64,000 bases of DNA from JAGVPT01 sp963717445. GTDB taxonomy: Bacteria > Bacteroidota > Ignavibacteria > UBA10030 > UBA8401. The notes beneath the pieces are model-generated. The model searched no databases and was not told the origin of the DNA. It was given only the letters and a program-made list of their open reading frames with translations. The DNA is taken from positions 2,356,001-2,420,000 of the forward strand of contig OY970334.1 in NCBI GenBank assembly GCA_963717445.1, given 5' to 3'. Shown here piece by piece: positions 1-8,175 of this stretch (position 1 is the stretch's first letter; the number at the start of each line of letters is the position of its first letter). Made by a program: the position numbers and the translations under genes.

Positions 1-873
1 GATTTGAGTGCTGAGTTTTCGCCACTCGCCGTCGGGCAATCGCCCTGTCCGCACGCTATGTGCATTGACGCGGGCTTCCGCGCAGATAAGGCGAAGCACG
101 AGCTGTTGAGAGGACATTTCAAGACTGAAAAATCCTACCGGTATCGAGTGGTCGATTGCAGCATTCCGTGCAACAGACAGGACAAAAGCCGTTTTTCCCG
201 TGCTCGGGCGTCCGGCAACAATAACAAGGTCCGAGGGTTGAAATCCGCCGGTTTCACTATCAAGCCGAGAAAAGCCCGATGGCACGCCCGTCACGCCGCT
301 GTGTTTGCCATGAATACTTTCCAGCATCTCCATGGTATTGAAGACAGCGTCGCGCATCGAGAGAAAACTTTTCTTCATCCGTTTTTCGGAAATCTGGAAA
401 ATTTTCTGCTCGGCTTCGTCAAGGAGGTCGAGAGCGTCTTCCGTTTCGTTGAAGGCGCGGCTCGTCACCTCGGAACTTGCAGAAATAAGATTGCGGAGAA
501 GGGCTTTTTCTAAAACAATTTTGGCATGGTATTCAACGTTCGCGGCCGAAGTGACGCGCATCGTTAATTCTGAAATGTATACCGGACCTCCGATTTCGTC
601 GAGTTGCCCGCGCCGGCGGAGTTCTTCAACAATGGTGATCGAATCGACCGCTTCGTTTTTCTCGAACAATCCCACCATCGCTTTGAAGATATTTTGATGC
701 GCCGGCTTGTAGAATGCCGAGTCGTCGAGAATTTCGACGGTCTTTGAAATCGCCTCTTTCTCCAAGAGCATCGCGCCCAGCACGGCCATCTCAATATCGA
801 CTGCCTGCGGCGGCACCCTGCCTTCGGAAGGACCGTCGCTCGGGGAAATTGTATGTCGGAGAATCTCAGCCAT
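1..873 (-). CDS. dnaB: Replicative DNA helicase DnaB, C-terminus cut by window edge
   Basis: This is the hexameric helicase that unwinds the replication fork. The first 291 residues are visible and no stop is reached before the window edge. The N-terminal helical domain spans about residues 20-125 (AVLGAMLLEKEA), followed by the linker helix, and the RecA-like domain begins near 195. Walker A is GRPSTGKT at 221-228, with threonine where most DnaB proteins have methionine, and the SLEMS motif is at 250-254. The ATG at 871-873 is chosen because homology begins right after it. It is the last visible gene of the leftward run from yicC, but a 107 bp AT-rich spacer containing a long hairpin separates it from udg, so it may have its own promoter. 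Family assignment is secure. Confidence 0.96.
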   Translation of the reverse strand, partial: MAEILRHTISPSDGPSEGRVPPQAVDIEMAVLGAMLLEKEAISKTVEILDDSAFYKPAHQNIFKAMVGLFEKNEAVDSITIVEELRRRGQLDEIGGPVYISELTMRVTSAANVEYHAKIVLEKALLRNLISASSEVTSRAFNETEDALDLLDEAEQKIFQISEKRMKKSFLSMRDAVFNTMEMLESIHGKHSGVTGVPSGFSRLDSETGGFQPSDLVIVAGRPSTGKTAFVLSVARNAAIDHSIPVGFFSLEMSSQQLVLRLICAEARVNAHSVRTGRLPDGEWRKLSTQI

Positions 874-880
874 GGAAAGC

Positions 881-975
881 AATTAATAATTATGAATTAA
901 GAATTAATAAAAATAATGATGAGTTAAGGACTCTTGTCATGCCTCTTTGCAATTCCTAATTCATAATTATTAATT
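881..975. repeat. AT-rich inverted repeat in the dnaB leader
   Basis: The arms AATTAATAATTATGAATTA (881-899) and its exact complement (957-975) are perfect 19 bp inverted repeats with a 57 bp loop, filling the gap between udg and dnaB. The arm next to dnaB, read on the minus strand up to the ATG, matches the 30 bp that end at the ATG of dnaX (54055-54084) at 28 of 30 positions. It could be a bidirectional hairpin, a leader control element or a dispersed AT-rich repeat. Confidence 0.7.
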
Positions 976-980
976 CTTAA

Positions 981-1754
981 TTATTCATTGTTCTTCATCT
1001 CGTCGTACATTTTCCGCAGCTTTTGCACATCCTCCCATGTCGGGCGTTTCCAGTTTGGATTGCGCAGCAACGCAGCGGGATGGTACGTCACCATTAATGG
1101 TATACCGCGGTAGTCATGTACGCTTTCGCGAAGTTTGGTGAGCGAATCGGCTGTTTTTAACAGCACCTGTGCGGAAATTCGCCCCAAGCATAAGATGATT
1201 TTTGGTTTAATGATCTCGAGTTGCTTCCACAAATACGGTTCGCATTGCTGAACTTCTTCCGGCAGCGGATCGCGATTGTTCGGCGGACGGCATTTCAGGA
1301 TGTTGCAAATATAGACCTCTTCCCGCTTAAAATGGATCGCCTCTAAAATTTTGTTCAACAACTGCCCGGCACGCCCGACGAACGGCTCCCCTTTTGCGTC
1401 TTCATCTGCCCCCGGCGCTTCGCCGATGAGGACAATTTCCGCTTTCGGGTTACCAACGCCGAAGACAAACTTCGTGCGTGTTGCGCCAAGCGAGCATTTC
1501 TGGCATTGACAAATCATGGTATTCAATTCCCCCAACGACAATGTGTTCACCCATGGTTCTGACGGATAGCCATCTCCTGGTTTTTCCTTCGGCCCCCCCT
1601 TCCCCGTTCCATGCTCGGCAGGCGGATAAATGATGTTCCCGAATAAATCTCGTTCTTGCATAAGAAATTGTCGAACGCCGGAAATAAGTTGCGAAAACTC
1701 CTGAGTCAAAGGCTCATCCGATTTTGGCGGAGATGAGGAACGAAGATCAGACAT
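981..1754 (-). CDS. udg: Uracil-DNA glycosylase, family 4 (Fe-S)
   Basis: It removes uracil from DNA in base-excision repair. Family 4 hallmarks are present: the GEAPGADED active-site motif, cysteines for a 4Fe-4S cluster (the CQKC pair, cysteines in CNILKCRPPNN, and one before EPYL), and the C-terminal TYHPAALLRNP motif that contacts the flipped base. The N-terminal 80 or so residues are a low-conservation extension common in this family. The ATG at 1754 is preferred over an in-frame start at 1829, because the upstream codons lie inside a dispersed repeat (1799-1924). It lies between coaBC and dnaB on the same strand. Confidence 0.93.
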   Translation of the reverse strand: MSDLRSSSPPKSDEPLTQEFSQLISGVRQFLMQERDLFGNIIYPPAEHGTGKGGPKEKPGDGYPSEPWVNTLSLGELNTMICQCQKCSLGATRTKFVFGVGNPKAEIVLIGEAPGADEDAKGEPFVGRAGQLLNKILEAIHFKREEVYICNILKCRPPNNRDPLPEEVQQCEPYLWKQLEIIKPKIILCLGRISAQVLLKTADSLTKLRESVHDYRGIPLMVTYHPAALLRNPNWKRPTWEDVQKLRKMYDEMKNNE

Positions 1755-1798
1755 GATAGGAATAAAATACGAGACACACCACGCAATAATAAATTTGC

Positions 1799-1924
1799 TA
1801 GTGCTCAAGTTTGGGAAGGTGACGGACACCTTGCTGATTTACCTTGCCATATATTTTGGGATGATGTGATTTTGGGAGCGAGGTGTCCGTCACCTATCAC
1901 AAGAACGCAAAATTGACCACTAGC
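1799..1924. repeat. Dispersed inverted-repeat element, copy A
   Basis: Intergenic copy of a 126-128 bp element between udg and coaBC. It contains GGTGACGGACACCTT at 1818-1832 and the inverted AGGTGTCCGTCACC at 1881-1894. Outer ends begin TAGTGCTCA and finish TTGACCACTAGC, which are imperfect inverted repeats of each other. Clear relatives are at 44933-45060 (opposite orientation) and 57198-57325, and a shorter diverged one is at 29476-29555. No ORF of its own; MITE-like. Confidence 0.8.
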
Positions 1925-1951
1925 ACAAATGTCTCTCTTTTTGAGAAACAC

Positions 1952-3163
1952 TTAGAACAGCATTGCTACGCGGTTGAGAATTTCTGTTGCGACGTCGAAC
2001 TTCGGCATCTTGGAAAGCCGTTCGCTTTTGCCGTCTTTGCTGATGACCGTTACAACATTTGTATCTGAGCCGAACGCTGACCCTTCGTCGCGGGTGCTGT
2101 TCAGAACGATAAAATCAAGATTTTTTTTCCGGAGTTTGTCTTTTGCATTCTTCAGTTCGTCCTGTGTTTCAAGGGCGAATCCAACGAGCACTGTGCCGTT
2201 TTTCTTTGCACCGAGATCGCGTAGAATATCTGAGGTTGGTTTTAATTCCAGCGTCAAACCTTCCATCGATTCACTTTTCTTAATCTTATTCGCTGCGGGC
2301 CTTTTTGGCGCATAGTCGGCAACGGCAGCCGACATAATAATTGCATCACATTTCTTCGCATGCTTCGTTACTGCTTCGTGCATTTGCTCTGCGGTCTCAA
2401 CATCGACGCGGGAAACATTTTTCGGCGTTCCAAGTGCCACGGGTCCGCTGATCAACGTGACATCCGCTCCCCGCTGTGCTGCGGCGTTTGCAATCGCGAA
2501 GCCCATCTTGCCCGTCGACCTGTTGCCGATAAAACGCACCGGATCAATCGGCTCCTGGGTTGGGCCGGCGGTGACAAGAATTTTTTTCCCCTTAAGGTCG
2601 AGCGGCGTTTTTTTTATGATTGAATCAACAAACGCGACAATTGCATCAGGCTCCGGCAATCGACCCGGGCCAGTAAGGCCGCTTGCAAGCTCTCCTTCGG
2701 CTGCTGGCAGGATATGGTATCCGCGTTCGCGCAAGGCGCTCAGATTTTTTTGCGTTGCTTCGTTGAGATACATGTCAACATCCATCGCCGGTGCGATGAG
2801 AAGAGGGCATCGAAGAGCAAGCACGGTGGATGAGAGAATGTCGTCTGCAATTCCGTGCACGATCTTTGCAATCGTGTTTGCCGTTGCCGGCGCAATGAGC
2901 ATCACGTCCGCCCATAGACCGAGGTTGATATGCTCAATGCTGGCGTGTGTCGACGTCCGGTCGCTCACCGGCCACAACGACGTGATCACTTCTTCTTGCG
3001 ACAGCGTTGAAAAGGTTAGCGGAGTCACGAATTGTGTTGCAGACTGGGTCATTAGCACGCGTACTCGTGCACCGGCTTTCTTCAACAGGCGAACAACGGT
3101 GCACATTTTATATACCGATATTCCACCGGTGATGCCAAGCAGTATTTTTTTATCCTTTAGCAC
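1952..3163 (-). CDS. coaBC: Phosphopantothenoylcysteine decarboxylase / phosphopantothenate-cysteine ligase
   Basis: Bifunctional enzyme of coenzyme A synthesis. The N-terminal flavoprotein (CoaC) domain begins LLGITGGISVYK and carries the substrate/FMN motifs near AMDVDMY and SGLTGPGRLPEP. The CoaB half starts near residue 195 with KILVTAGPTQEPIDPVRFIGN and ends in the usual VVLNSTRDEGSAFGSDTN region. At 403 residues it has typical full length. The start is GTG at 3161-3163, 15 bp after the rpoZ stop; an ATG nearby is out of frame. The order gmk-rpoZ-coaBC is widespread in bacteria and indicates one transcript. Confidence 0.96.
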   Translation of the reverse strand: MLKDKKILLGITGGISVYKMCTVVRLLKKAGARVRVLMTQSATQFVTPLTFSTLSQEEVITSLWPVSDRTSTHASIEHINLGLWADVMLIAPATANTIAKIVHGIADDILSSTVLALRCPLLIAPAMDVDMYLNEATQKNLSALRERGYHILPAAEGELASGLTGPGRLPEPDAIVAFVDSIIKKTPLDLKGKKILVTAGPTQEPIDPVRFIGNRSTGKMGFAIANAAAQRGADVTLISGPVALGTPKNVSRVDVETAEQMHEAVTKHAKKCDAIIMSAAVADYAPKRPAANKIKKSESMEGLTLELKPTSDILRDLGAKKNGTVLVGFALETQDELKNAKDKLRKKNLDFIVLNSTRDEGSAFGSDTNVVTVISKDGKSERLSKMPKFDVATEILNRVAMLF

Positions 3164-3178
3164 AACATTCTTGTGTTA

Positions 3179-3505
3179 TCAGCCGACCGGGTTTTTCTTT
3201 TCGTCTTCTTCTTTGTACCTGAATTCAAGTTTATCCGACATCAGCTCGCTAATGGCCTGCTCCGTCGATTTGGCGCGCTTCTCGAACTCCAAGCTGATTT
3301 TCAATTGATCCGGATTTGCGTCGACTTCTTCCTCGTCGCCGTTTGTCATTGTCGGAAGCGCTGCGATCGTTTCAATGCGCTGATTGAACTCGATCTTCGT
3401 CTCTTCGTTGATTTGGCGTGCCCGCTTTGAGAGCACGACAATTGCCTCGTACACATTTGCCGCTTTGGATTCGAGCGTGCGTATCTCCAGTGGTTTGATT
3501 GCCAT
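3179..3505 (-). CDS. rpoZ: RNA polymerase omega subunit
   Basis: Small RNA polymerase assembly subunit. The family core NVYEAIVVLSKRARQINEE lies at about residues 17-35, matching the Rpb6/omega helix that clamps the beta-prime C-terminus. At 108 residues it is a little longer than proteobacterial omega and has a charged C-terminal tail, as is usual in Bacteroidota/Chlorobi. It starts 12 bp after gmk and sits directly before coaBC, the classic neighbourhood. Confidence 0.92.
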   Translation of the reverse strand: MAIKPLEIRTLESKAANVYEAIVVLSKRARQINEETKIEFNQRIETIAALPTMTNGDEEEVDANPDQLKISLEFEKRAKSTEQAISELMSDKLEFRYKEEDEKKNPVG

Positions 3506-3517
3506 GAAATCCTCTTG

Positions 3518-4087
3518 TTATAATGGTGAACGTTGCTGTGAAATAATTTCGTCAACGTCGTCAATTGCCCTTGCGAGCGAGTCGTTGACGATTCTGTAAT
3601 CAAACTGTTTGCCGATTTCTAGCTCCGATGCGGCACGGGCCATTCTTTTCTGGAACGTTTTTTCATCTTCCGTTTTTCTGTTCCGCAACCGTTCCTCCAA
3701 TACGCGAAGATTGGGCGGCTCTATGAACAACAGTACCGCTTTTGTCTTGTACAATTTCTTTATTGATAGGCCGCCGTTAACGTCGACATCGAACACCATG
3801 CATTTCTGGTCGTTGAGGGCACGGTCGACCTCACGTCTCAACGTGCCGTAATAATTTCCGTAAATTTGTTCGTGCTCGACGAGCGCGTCATCGCGAATCA
3901 ATTGCTCAAATTCTTCCGGACGAAGGAAGAAATAGTCTTTTCCGTTTTCTTCGTTTTCGCGTTTTGGTCTTGTCGTTGCCGATACCGAAAACTCGAAGTC
4001 GGGATAGCGCTGCAGCACAGCTTTCACAATCGTTGTTTTGCCGCCGCCGCTTGGAGCCGAAATGACAAAAAGTTTCGGATTTTTCAT
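3518..4087 (-). CDS. gmk: Guanylate kinase
   Basis: It phosphorylates GMP/dGMP to GDP with ATP. The P-loop SAPSGGGKTT lies at residues 9-18, and the GMP-binding motif SVSATTRPKRENEENGKDYFF follows in two parts near residues 35-55. The lid and C-terminal helices are intact, and the 189 residues match the family. It belongs to the yicC-gmk-rpoZ-coaBC operon, 25 bp from yicC and 12 bp from rpoZ. Confidence 0.97.
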   Translation of the reverse strand: MKNPKLFVISAPSGGGKTTIVKAVLQRYPDFEFSVSATTRPKRENEENGKDYFFLRPEEFEQLIRDDALVEHEQIYGNYYGTLRREVDRALNDQKCMVFDVDVNGGLSIKKLYKTKAVLLFIEPPNLRVLEERLRNRKTEDEKTFQKRMARAASELEIGKQFDYRIVNDSLARAIDDVDEIISQQRSPL

Positions 4088-4112
4088 TCAATATGATGCA
4101 GGTCCGCAAAAG

Positions 4113-4994
4113 CTACTCGATATTCTGCAACTGCTCGCGTATCTTTTCCAGGTCTTCTTTAATTGCGACGATGTGGTGCGCGATCTCGGTGTCGTTCGAT
4201 TTTGATCCGATTGTATTTGCTTCCCGGTTCATTTCTTGGATCAAAAAATTAAGCTTGCGGCCCGCGGCTTCGTCGTTCCGCAAAGCTTCGAGGAAGAACT
4301 TGTTGTGCGAGCGAAAACGTACGCATTCTTCTGTGACATCAAGCTTATCCGCCAGGAGCGCAATTTCGAGCTCGAGCCGTTGCGAATCGACGATGTTCTT
4401 ATCTCCAAGAAGCTGGGTGATGCGTTCCTGTAAGCGCGTTCGTTCATAGGGGATCCGCTGCTTGGAGATCGATTCAATATTCTCGAGTCGTTCTTGAATA
4501 TGTCCTACACGGGTGATCATATCTCCGGAAATTTCCTGCCCCTCATTAGCCCGCATCGTCTGAAGCTCATGGACTGCAAGCTGCAGCGCTTCTTCGAAGG
4601 CGGTCCACTCTGCGCTTACTTCCTCTTCGTCAGCCCCTCCTTCAAATACTTCGGAGAACCTCAGAACATGATCAAGGCTCACCTTTTCTTTGAGCTTGAG
4701 CGATTTTCGAAGTTGACTCAAAAGCTTGTAATACGATTTTGCCGCAGAGACATTGACTTTGAGCGGCAGTTTACCGTTCGCGTCGGTTTGAAGTGTCGCT
4801 GTGAGAGAAATTTTCCCACGGGCAACTTTTGCCCGGACAATCTCCTTGATTTCGTTTTCTCGCAAGGACAATGAGCGGGGCAGCCGCGAACCTAATTCAA
4901 AAAAGCGGCTGTTGACGCTCCTGAGTTCCACAAGAGCGGATACGCCTTCTTTCAAACACTCGCCCCTCCCGTATCCTGTCATGCTTTGAATCAT
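4113..4994 (-). CDS. yicC: YicC family endoribonuclease
   Basis: YicC-type protein of 293 residues. It starts with the diagnostic MIQSMTGYGRGE, continues with VELRSVNSRFFELGSRLP, and has the conserved C-terminal DUF1732 block with GRKLNFLIQEMNREANTIGSKSND. E. coli YicC is an endoribonuclease that promotes small-RNA decay; that function is known for the family, not shown here. The ATG at 4994 is used instead of in-frame codons up to 5096, because the MTGYG motif defines the family N-terminus. It heads the leftward operon and is divergent from rqcH across a region with two DnaA boxes. Confidence 0.94.
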   Translation of the reverse strand: MIQSMTGYGRGECLKEGVSALVELRSVNSRFFELGSRLPRSLSLRENEIKEIVRAKVARGKISLTATLQTDANGKLPLKVNVSAAKSYYKLLSQLRKSLKLKEKVSLDHVLRFSEVFEGGADEEEVSAEWTAFEEALQLAVHELQTMRANEGQEISGDMITRVGHIQERLENIESISKQRIPYERTRLQERITQLLGDKNIVDSQRLELEIALLADKLDVTEECVRFRSHNKFFLEALRNDEAAGRKLNFLIQEMNREANTIGSKSNDTEIAHHIVAIKEDLEKIREQLQNIE

Positions 4995-5088
4995 GGGCGT
5001 CTCGACATAAAAAATTGTGATTTCATAATAAAATACGAAAATTCGCCATGGCAGGCAAGGGAAAGTTCTCGACAGGTTAAGCACCGAC

Positions 5089-5162
5089 TTATCCACAAGT
5101 TATTCAGTCTAATTTTGCTTTTGCCGCGTTTTTTGATATATTTTTGAACAATGTGTGGATAA
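5089..5162. promoter_or_regulatory. Two perfect inverted DnaA boxes in the yicC/rqcH divergent region
   Basis: TTATCCACA at 5089-5097 and its exact inverse TGTGGATAA at 5154-5162 flank 56 bp of very AT-rich DNA. A near box TTATTCAGT follows the first (5100-5108). TTATCCACA is the strong consensus for the initiator DnaA. With no dnaA or dnaN nearby, the boxes could be a DnaA-controlled divergent promoter, a DnaA-titration site or part of an origin. Confidence 0.55.
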
Positions 5163-5168
5163 CTGAAA

Positions 5169-6893
5169 ATGCCCGGTAACTACTTTACGCTTGTTCACGT
5201 CTCGCGTTTCATCCACCAGCAGTGTATTGGCCATAAAGTTTCCGAGTTGTACTCGCAGCACAAGCAGCAACTATGCATCACCGTTGAATCGCATCCGGTG
5301 CAAACAATTATTGTCTCCTGTCTCCCTTCGGAAAATTATCTCTACCTTCGTGAAGGAAGTTTCCGGGCCCGAAAAAATTCCGTTGACCTTTTTCCGGCAG
5401 CAACGGGAAAAAGAATTCTCGGCGTTACATGCGATGCGAACGACCGGATTGTCGTTATAGATTTGGAAGGAAATTTAAGCATTGAATGTGAAATGTTTGG
5501 ATCTCGCGCAAACATCCTTTTGTTGAAGAAAGAGTACGCAATCCCTGTCTCTTCAAAGGTCGTTGTCGATGCGTTCTTGAGGAAAAAAGAATTGTTGGAA
5601 AGCCGTTCTACATATAAAAATCTGCAGTTGCCTCCAGCCTACAACGGGATGATGCAAAGTGAGTCCTTTTTTTTTGAAGCCCTGTGCATGAATAGCGGAG
5701 AAGGAATTTTTCAATCGTTGAAAAAAGTAATTCCGGTGCTTGGTTCCACTCTGGCAAAAGAAATCTTACTCCGGGCGGATATTCAGCCATCCGTTTCCAT
5801 CTCCCTTATGACCGACCGCGACCTAAAAAAAGTCTTTATCGAAACATCAAAAGTTATCGCTGAGGTAACCTCTCCCGTCATAGCCGGGCAAACAAAAATT
5901 TATTATGAAGATGAGGCGCCGGTGTGTATGTCGTTGATATCGCTCGGGAGCTACGCTCAAAACAAATGCGAATCTTTTCCAAACGTGTCGGCGGCCATTC
6001 AACGATTTGTGAGTACTGCCCGCGCTTCGTCGACGTTTGAAAACGATAAGGGGCAAATCTCAGCATGGCTGGAAAAAGAGGAAAAGAAGACTGCTCAGAC
6101 CCTGAAAAAAATTGCCGCCGAGCTTGGAGGGCAAAATCGTGGTGCTGACTATGAGTTATTCGGAAAGCTTCTCACGGCGCATCTTCACGAGCTTCGCAAA
6201 GGAATGAAGGCTGCAACGCTTGAGGATACGCCGTCGTTCGATGTGCATCATTCCAAGGTGACGATTTCGCTTGACCCATCTCTTACCCCAATCCAAAACG
6301 CGGAGAGGTATTTTGATAAAGCCAAGAAAGCAAAAGTGGCGATCCGGGAATCGAACGACCGGGTCAAAAGCCTCGACCGGCGCTTATCAACTCTGCGAAT
6401 GTTAATCGGCGAACTTTCAGATATTTCTTCAAGCGGCGCGCTCAAAGAGTTCCATCAAATTTACAAAACACACCTTCAGCTTCTCGGATACGCCACAGCG
6501 AAGGAAAAGGAAAACCTTCCGCCGTTCCGGATCTTTACAGTCGAAGGCGGATTCCAAGTGCTTGCAGGAAAAAGCAGTGAAAACAACGATATGCTCACGA
6601 CAAAATATGCGAAGCCGGACGATTTGTGGTTTCACTGCCGCGGTTCGAGCGGCTCACATGTTGTGCTGAAGGTACACAGCGCACAAGGTGAGCCGTCGAA
6701 ATCGGCAATTCACCAGGCAGCTTCGATCGCAGCGTATTACAGCAAAATGAAAAACGCTTCGTCCGTTGCTGTTGCGGTAACTGAGAAAAAATTCGTCCGC
6801 AAGCCGAAAGGCGCACCGGCAGGGACAGTGGTTCTCGAAAGGGAAAAAGTTATTTTTGTTGAACCGAAGCTTCCATTCACACCTTCAACGTAG
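5169..6893 (+). CDS. rqcH: RqcH-type ribosome quality control protein (NFACT family)
   Basis: NFACT protein of 574 residues, the bacterial counterpart of Rqc2, which adds alanine tails to nascent chains stalled on free 50S subunits. The NFACT-N domain covers about residues 8-200 and includes the NDR triplet (91-93), matching the Asp-Arg pair RqcH uses to contact tRNA. A long coiled-coil region follows (about 270-430), then the NFACT-R domain near 460-560 with DDLWFHCRGSSGSHVVL and KNASSVAVAVTEK. Older annotation calls such proteins fibronectin-binding. The start has no obvious Shine-Dalgarno, and the DnaA-box pair ends 6 bp upstream. It ends 8 bp before the next gene. Confidence 0.9.
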   Translation: MPGNYFTLVHVSRFIHQQCIGHKVSELYSQHKQQLCITVESHPVQTIIVSCLPSENYLYLREGSFRARKNSVDLFPAATGKRILGVTCDANDRIVVIDLEGNLSIECEMFGSRANILLLKKEYAIPVSSKVVVDAFLRKKELLESRSTYKNLQLPPAYNGMMQSESFFFEALCMNSGEGIFQSLKKVIPVLGSTLAKEILLRADIQPSVSISLMTDRDLKKVFIETSKVIAEVTSPVIAGQTKIYYEDEAPVCMSLISLGSYAQNKCESFPNVSAAIQRFVSTARASSTFENDKGQISAWLEKEEKKTAQTLKKIAAELGGQNRGADYELFGKLLTAHLHELRKGMKAATLEDTPSFDVHHSKVTISLDPSLTPIQNAERYFDKAKKAKVAIRESNDRVKSLDRRLSTLRMLIGELSDISSSGALKEFHQIYKTHLQLLGYATAKEKENLPPFRIFTVEGGFQVLAGKSSENNDMLTTKYAKPDDLWFHCRGSSGSHVVLKVHSAQGEPSKSAIHQAASIAAYYSKMKNASSVAVAVTEKKFVRKPKGAPAGTVVLEREKVIFVEPKLPFTPST

Positions 6894-6901
6894 CGACTTC
6901 T

Positions 6902-7576
6902 ATGGCAGAAAAAATCCTCATTGTCGATGACGACCAGTACATCCGGCTAATTCTGCAGAAAAAATTTTTGTCGCAGGGATATACGGTTTTCGTTGCGAAT
7001 GACGGCGAGAGCGGCTTGGAGCTTGCAAAGAAGGAAGCTCCCGATCTCATCATTTCGGATTGGATGATGCCGAAAATGGACGGATTGGAATTTTGCAGGC
7101 TGGCAAAGCAGGACGACACATTGCGGTTCACCTATTTTATTATTCTCACCGCCCGCGACACCCAAGATGACAAAATAGAAGGAATTGAAACCGGCGCAGA
7201 CGACTTTGTAACAAAACCGTTTAACGACCGCGAGCTTCTCACACGTGTGAAGGCCGGGTTGCGCATCAACGCGCTCCAGAAAGAAATTGCGGAACTTCAA
7301 CATGAGAAAGCGATCACGGAACTGGCGATTACGCTTGGACACGAAATCAATAACCCACTGGGAATCATGATGCTTGTCCTGCAAGTGCTCCAGAAGAGGG
7401 ATGACACTGATACAATCAGCGACATCCGTAAAGAGCTGAGAACGGTGACGGAAAACGGAAATCGAATAGCAGAAATTGTGAAAAAGCTCTCAATCCTGGA
7501 CAACCCGCAGATGAAACCGTATCTGAAAAACTCCGATACAAAAATGGTAGACCTTTCAGGGAAACCACAACCGTGA
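6902..7576 (+). CDS. Response regulator receiver fused to an isolated H-box dimerisation domain
   Basis: Residues 1-120 form a complete receiver domain: acidic DDD near 9-11, phosphoacceptor Asp in ISDWMMPKMDG, conserved Thr in ILTARD and Lys in TKPF. After a short coiled coil there is a histidine-kinase H-box, LGHEINNPLG, followed by a helix-rich segment (HisKA-like). The protein then ends at residue 224 with no N, G1 or G2 boxes, so it lacks an ATPase domain. The expected role is phosphotransfer between partners rather than autokinase activity. It lies 8 bp after rqcH and is probably cotranscribed; the cognate kinase and output are not in the window. Confidence 0.85.
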   Translation: MAEKILIVDDDQYIRLILQKKFLSQGYTVFVANDGESGLELAKKEAPDLIISDWMMPKMDGLEFCRLAKQDDTLRFTYFIILTARDTQDDKIEGIETGADDFVTKPFNDRELLTRVKAGLRINALQKEIAELQHEKAITELAITLGHEINNPLGIMMLVLQVLQKRDDTDTISDIRKELRTVTENGNRIAEIVKKLSILDNPQMKPYLKNSDTKMVDLSGKPQP

Positions 7577-7617
7577 TTTGTTTCTCAAAACTTTTCGCTT
7601 AACATCGTAAGGATATT

Positions 7618-8142
7618 ATGCCGGACCCCCGTTATCCGATCGGGAAATTTCAAATGATCGATCAACTCGATAACGCAAAACGGAACGAGTTGATTCAGCA
7701 TATTGCCGATGCACCGAACGCATTGAAAGCCGCCGTCCAAGGATTAACGGAGAAACAACTGGATACGCCGTACCGCGAGGGTGGATGGACGGTTCGTCAA
7801 GTTGTGCATCATCTGCCGGACAGCCACATGAACTCGTATGTCCGGTTACGGCTTGCACTCACCGAACATGAGCCGACAATCAAACCCTATGAAGAGCATT
7901 TGTGGGCCGAGTTGTTCGATGCACGTACGGCACCCATTGCCCCTTCACTTCGTTTGCTCGAATCGCTCCATGAACGATGGGTGATACTTCTTCGCTCGCT
8001 GAAGCCGGACGATTTCTTACGAACGTTTCGTCATCCTGAAAACGGCGTCAGGAATATCGATTGGCTGTTACAGTTATATGCATGGCATGGCCGCCATCAC
8101 GTCGCACACATTACGTCGCTCAGAGAAAGAATGCAATGGTGA
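7618..8142 (+). CDS. DinB/YfiT-family putative metal-dependent hydrolase or thiol transferase
   Basis: Protein of 174 residues with the YfiT signature: N-terminal YPIGKF, the helix GGWTVRQVVHHLPDSHMN and the C-terminal WHGRHHVAHI. The three histidines in HH...H and HGRHH fit the nickel/zinc triad of DinB four-helix-bundle proteins. Relatives include bacillithiol S-transferases of Bacillus. The actual thiol substrate here is unknown, so no symbol is given. It is followed 33 bp later by an SDR gene on the same strand. Confidence 0.85.
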   Translation: MPDPRYPIGKFQMIDQLDNAKRNELIQHIADAPNALKAAVQGLTEKQLDTPYREGGWTVRQVVHHLPDSHMNSYVRLRLALTEHEPTIKPYEEHLWAELFDARTAPIAPSLRLLESLHERWVILLRSLKPDDFLRTFRHPENGVRNIDWLLQLYAWHGRHHVAHITSLRERMQW

Positions 8143-8175
8143 CGGCTGCTTTGCAACAAGAGAGGAAGTACACTC

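Noticed and set aside
4..513. Open frame on the plus strand at the left edge
   Set aside because: It lies antisense to dnaB, whose minus-strand translation shows the full family motifs.
5089..5162. Replication origin oriC
   Set aside because: Only two perfect DnaA boxes and no dnaA, dnaN or gidA nearby; kept as a DnaA-box pair instead.
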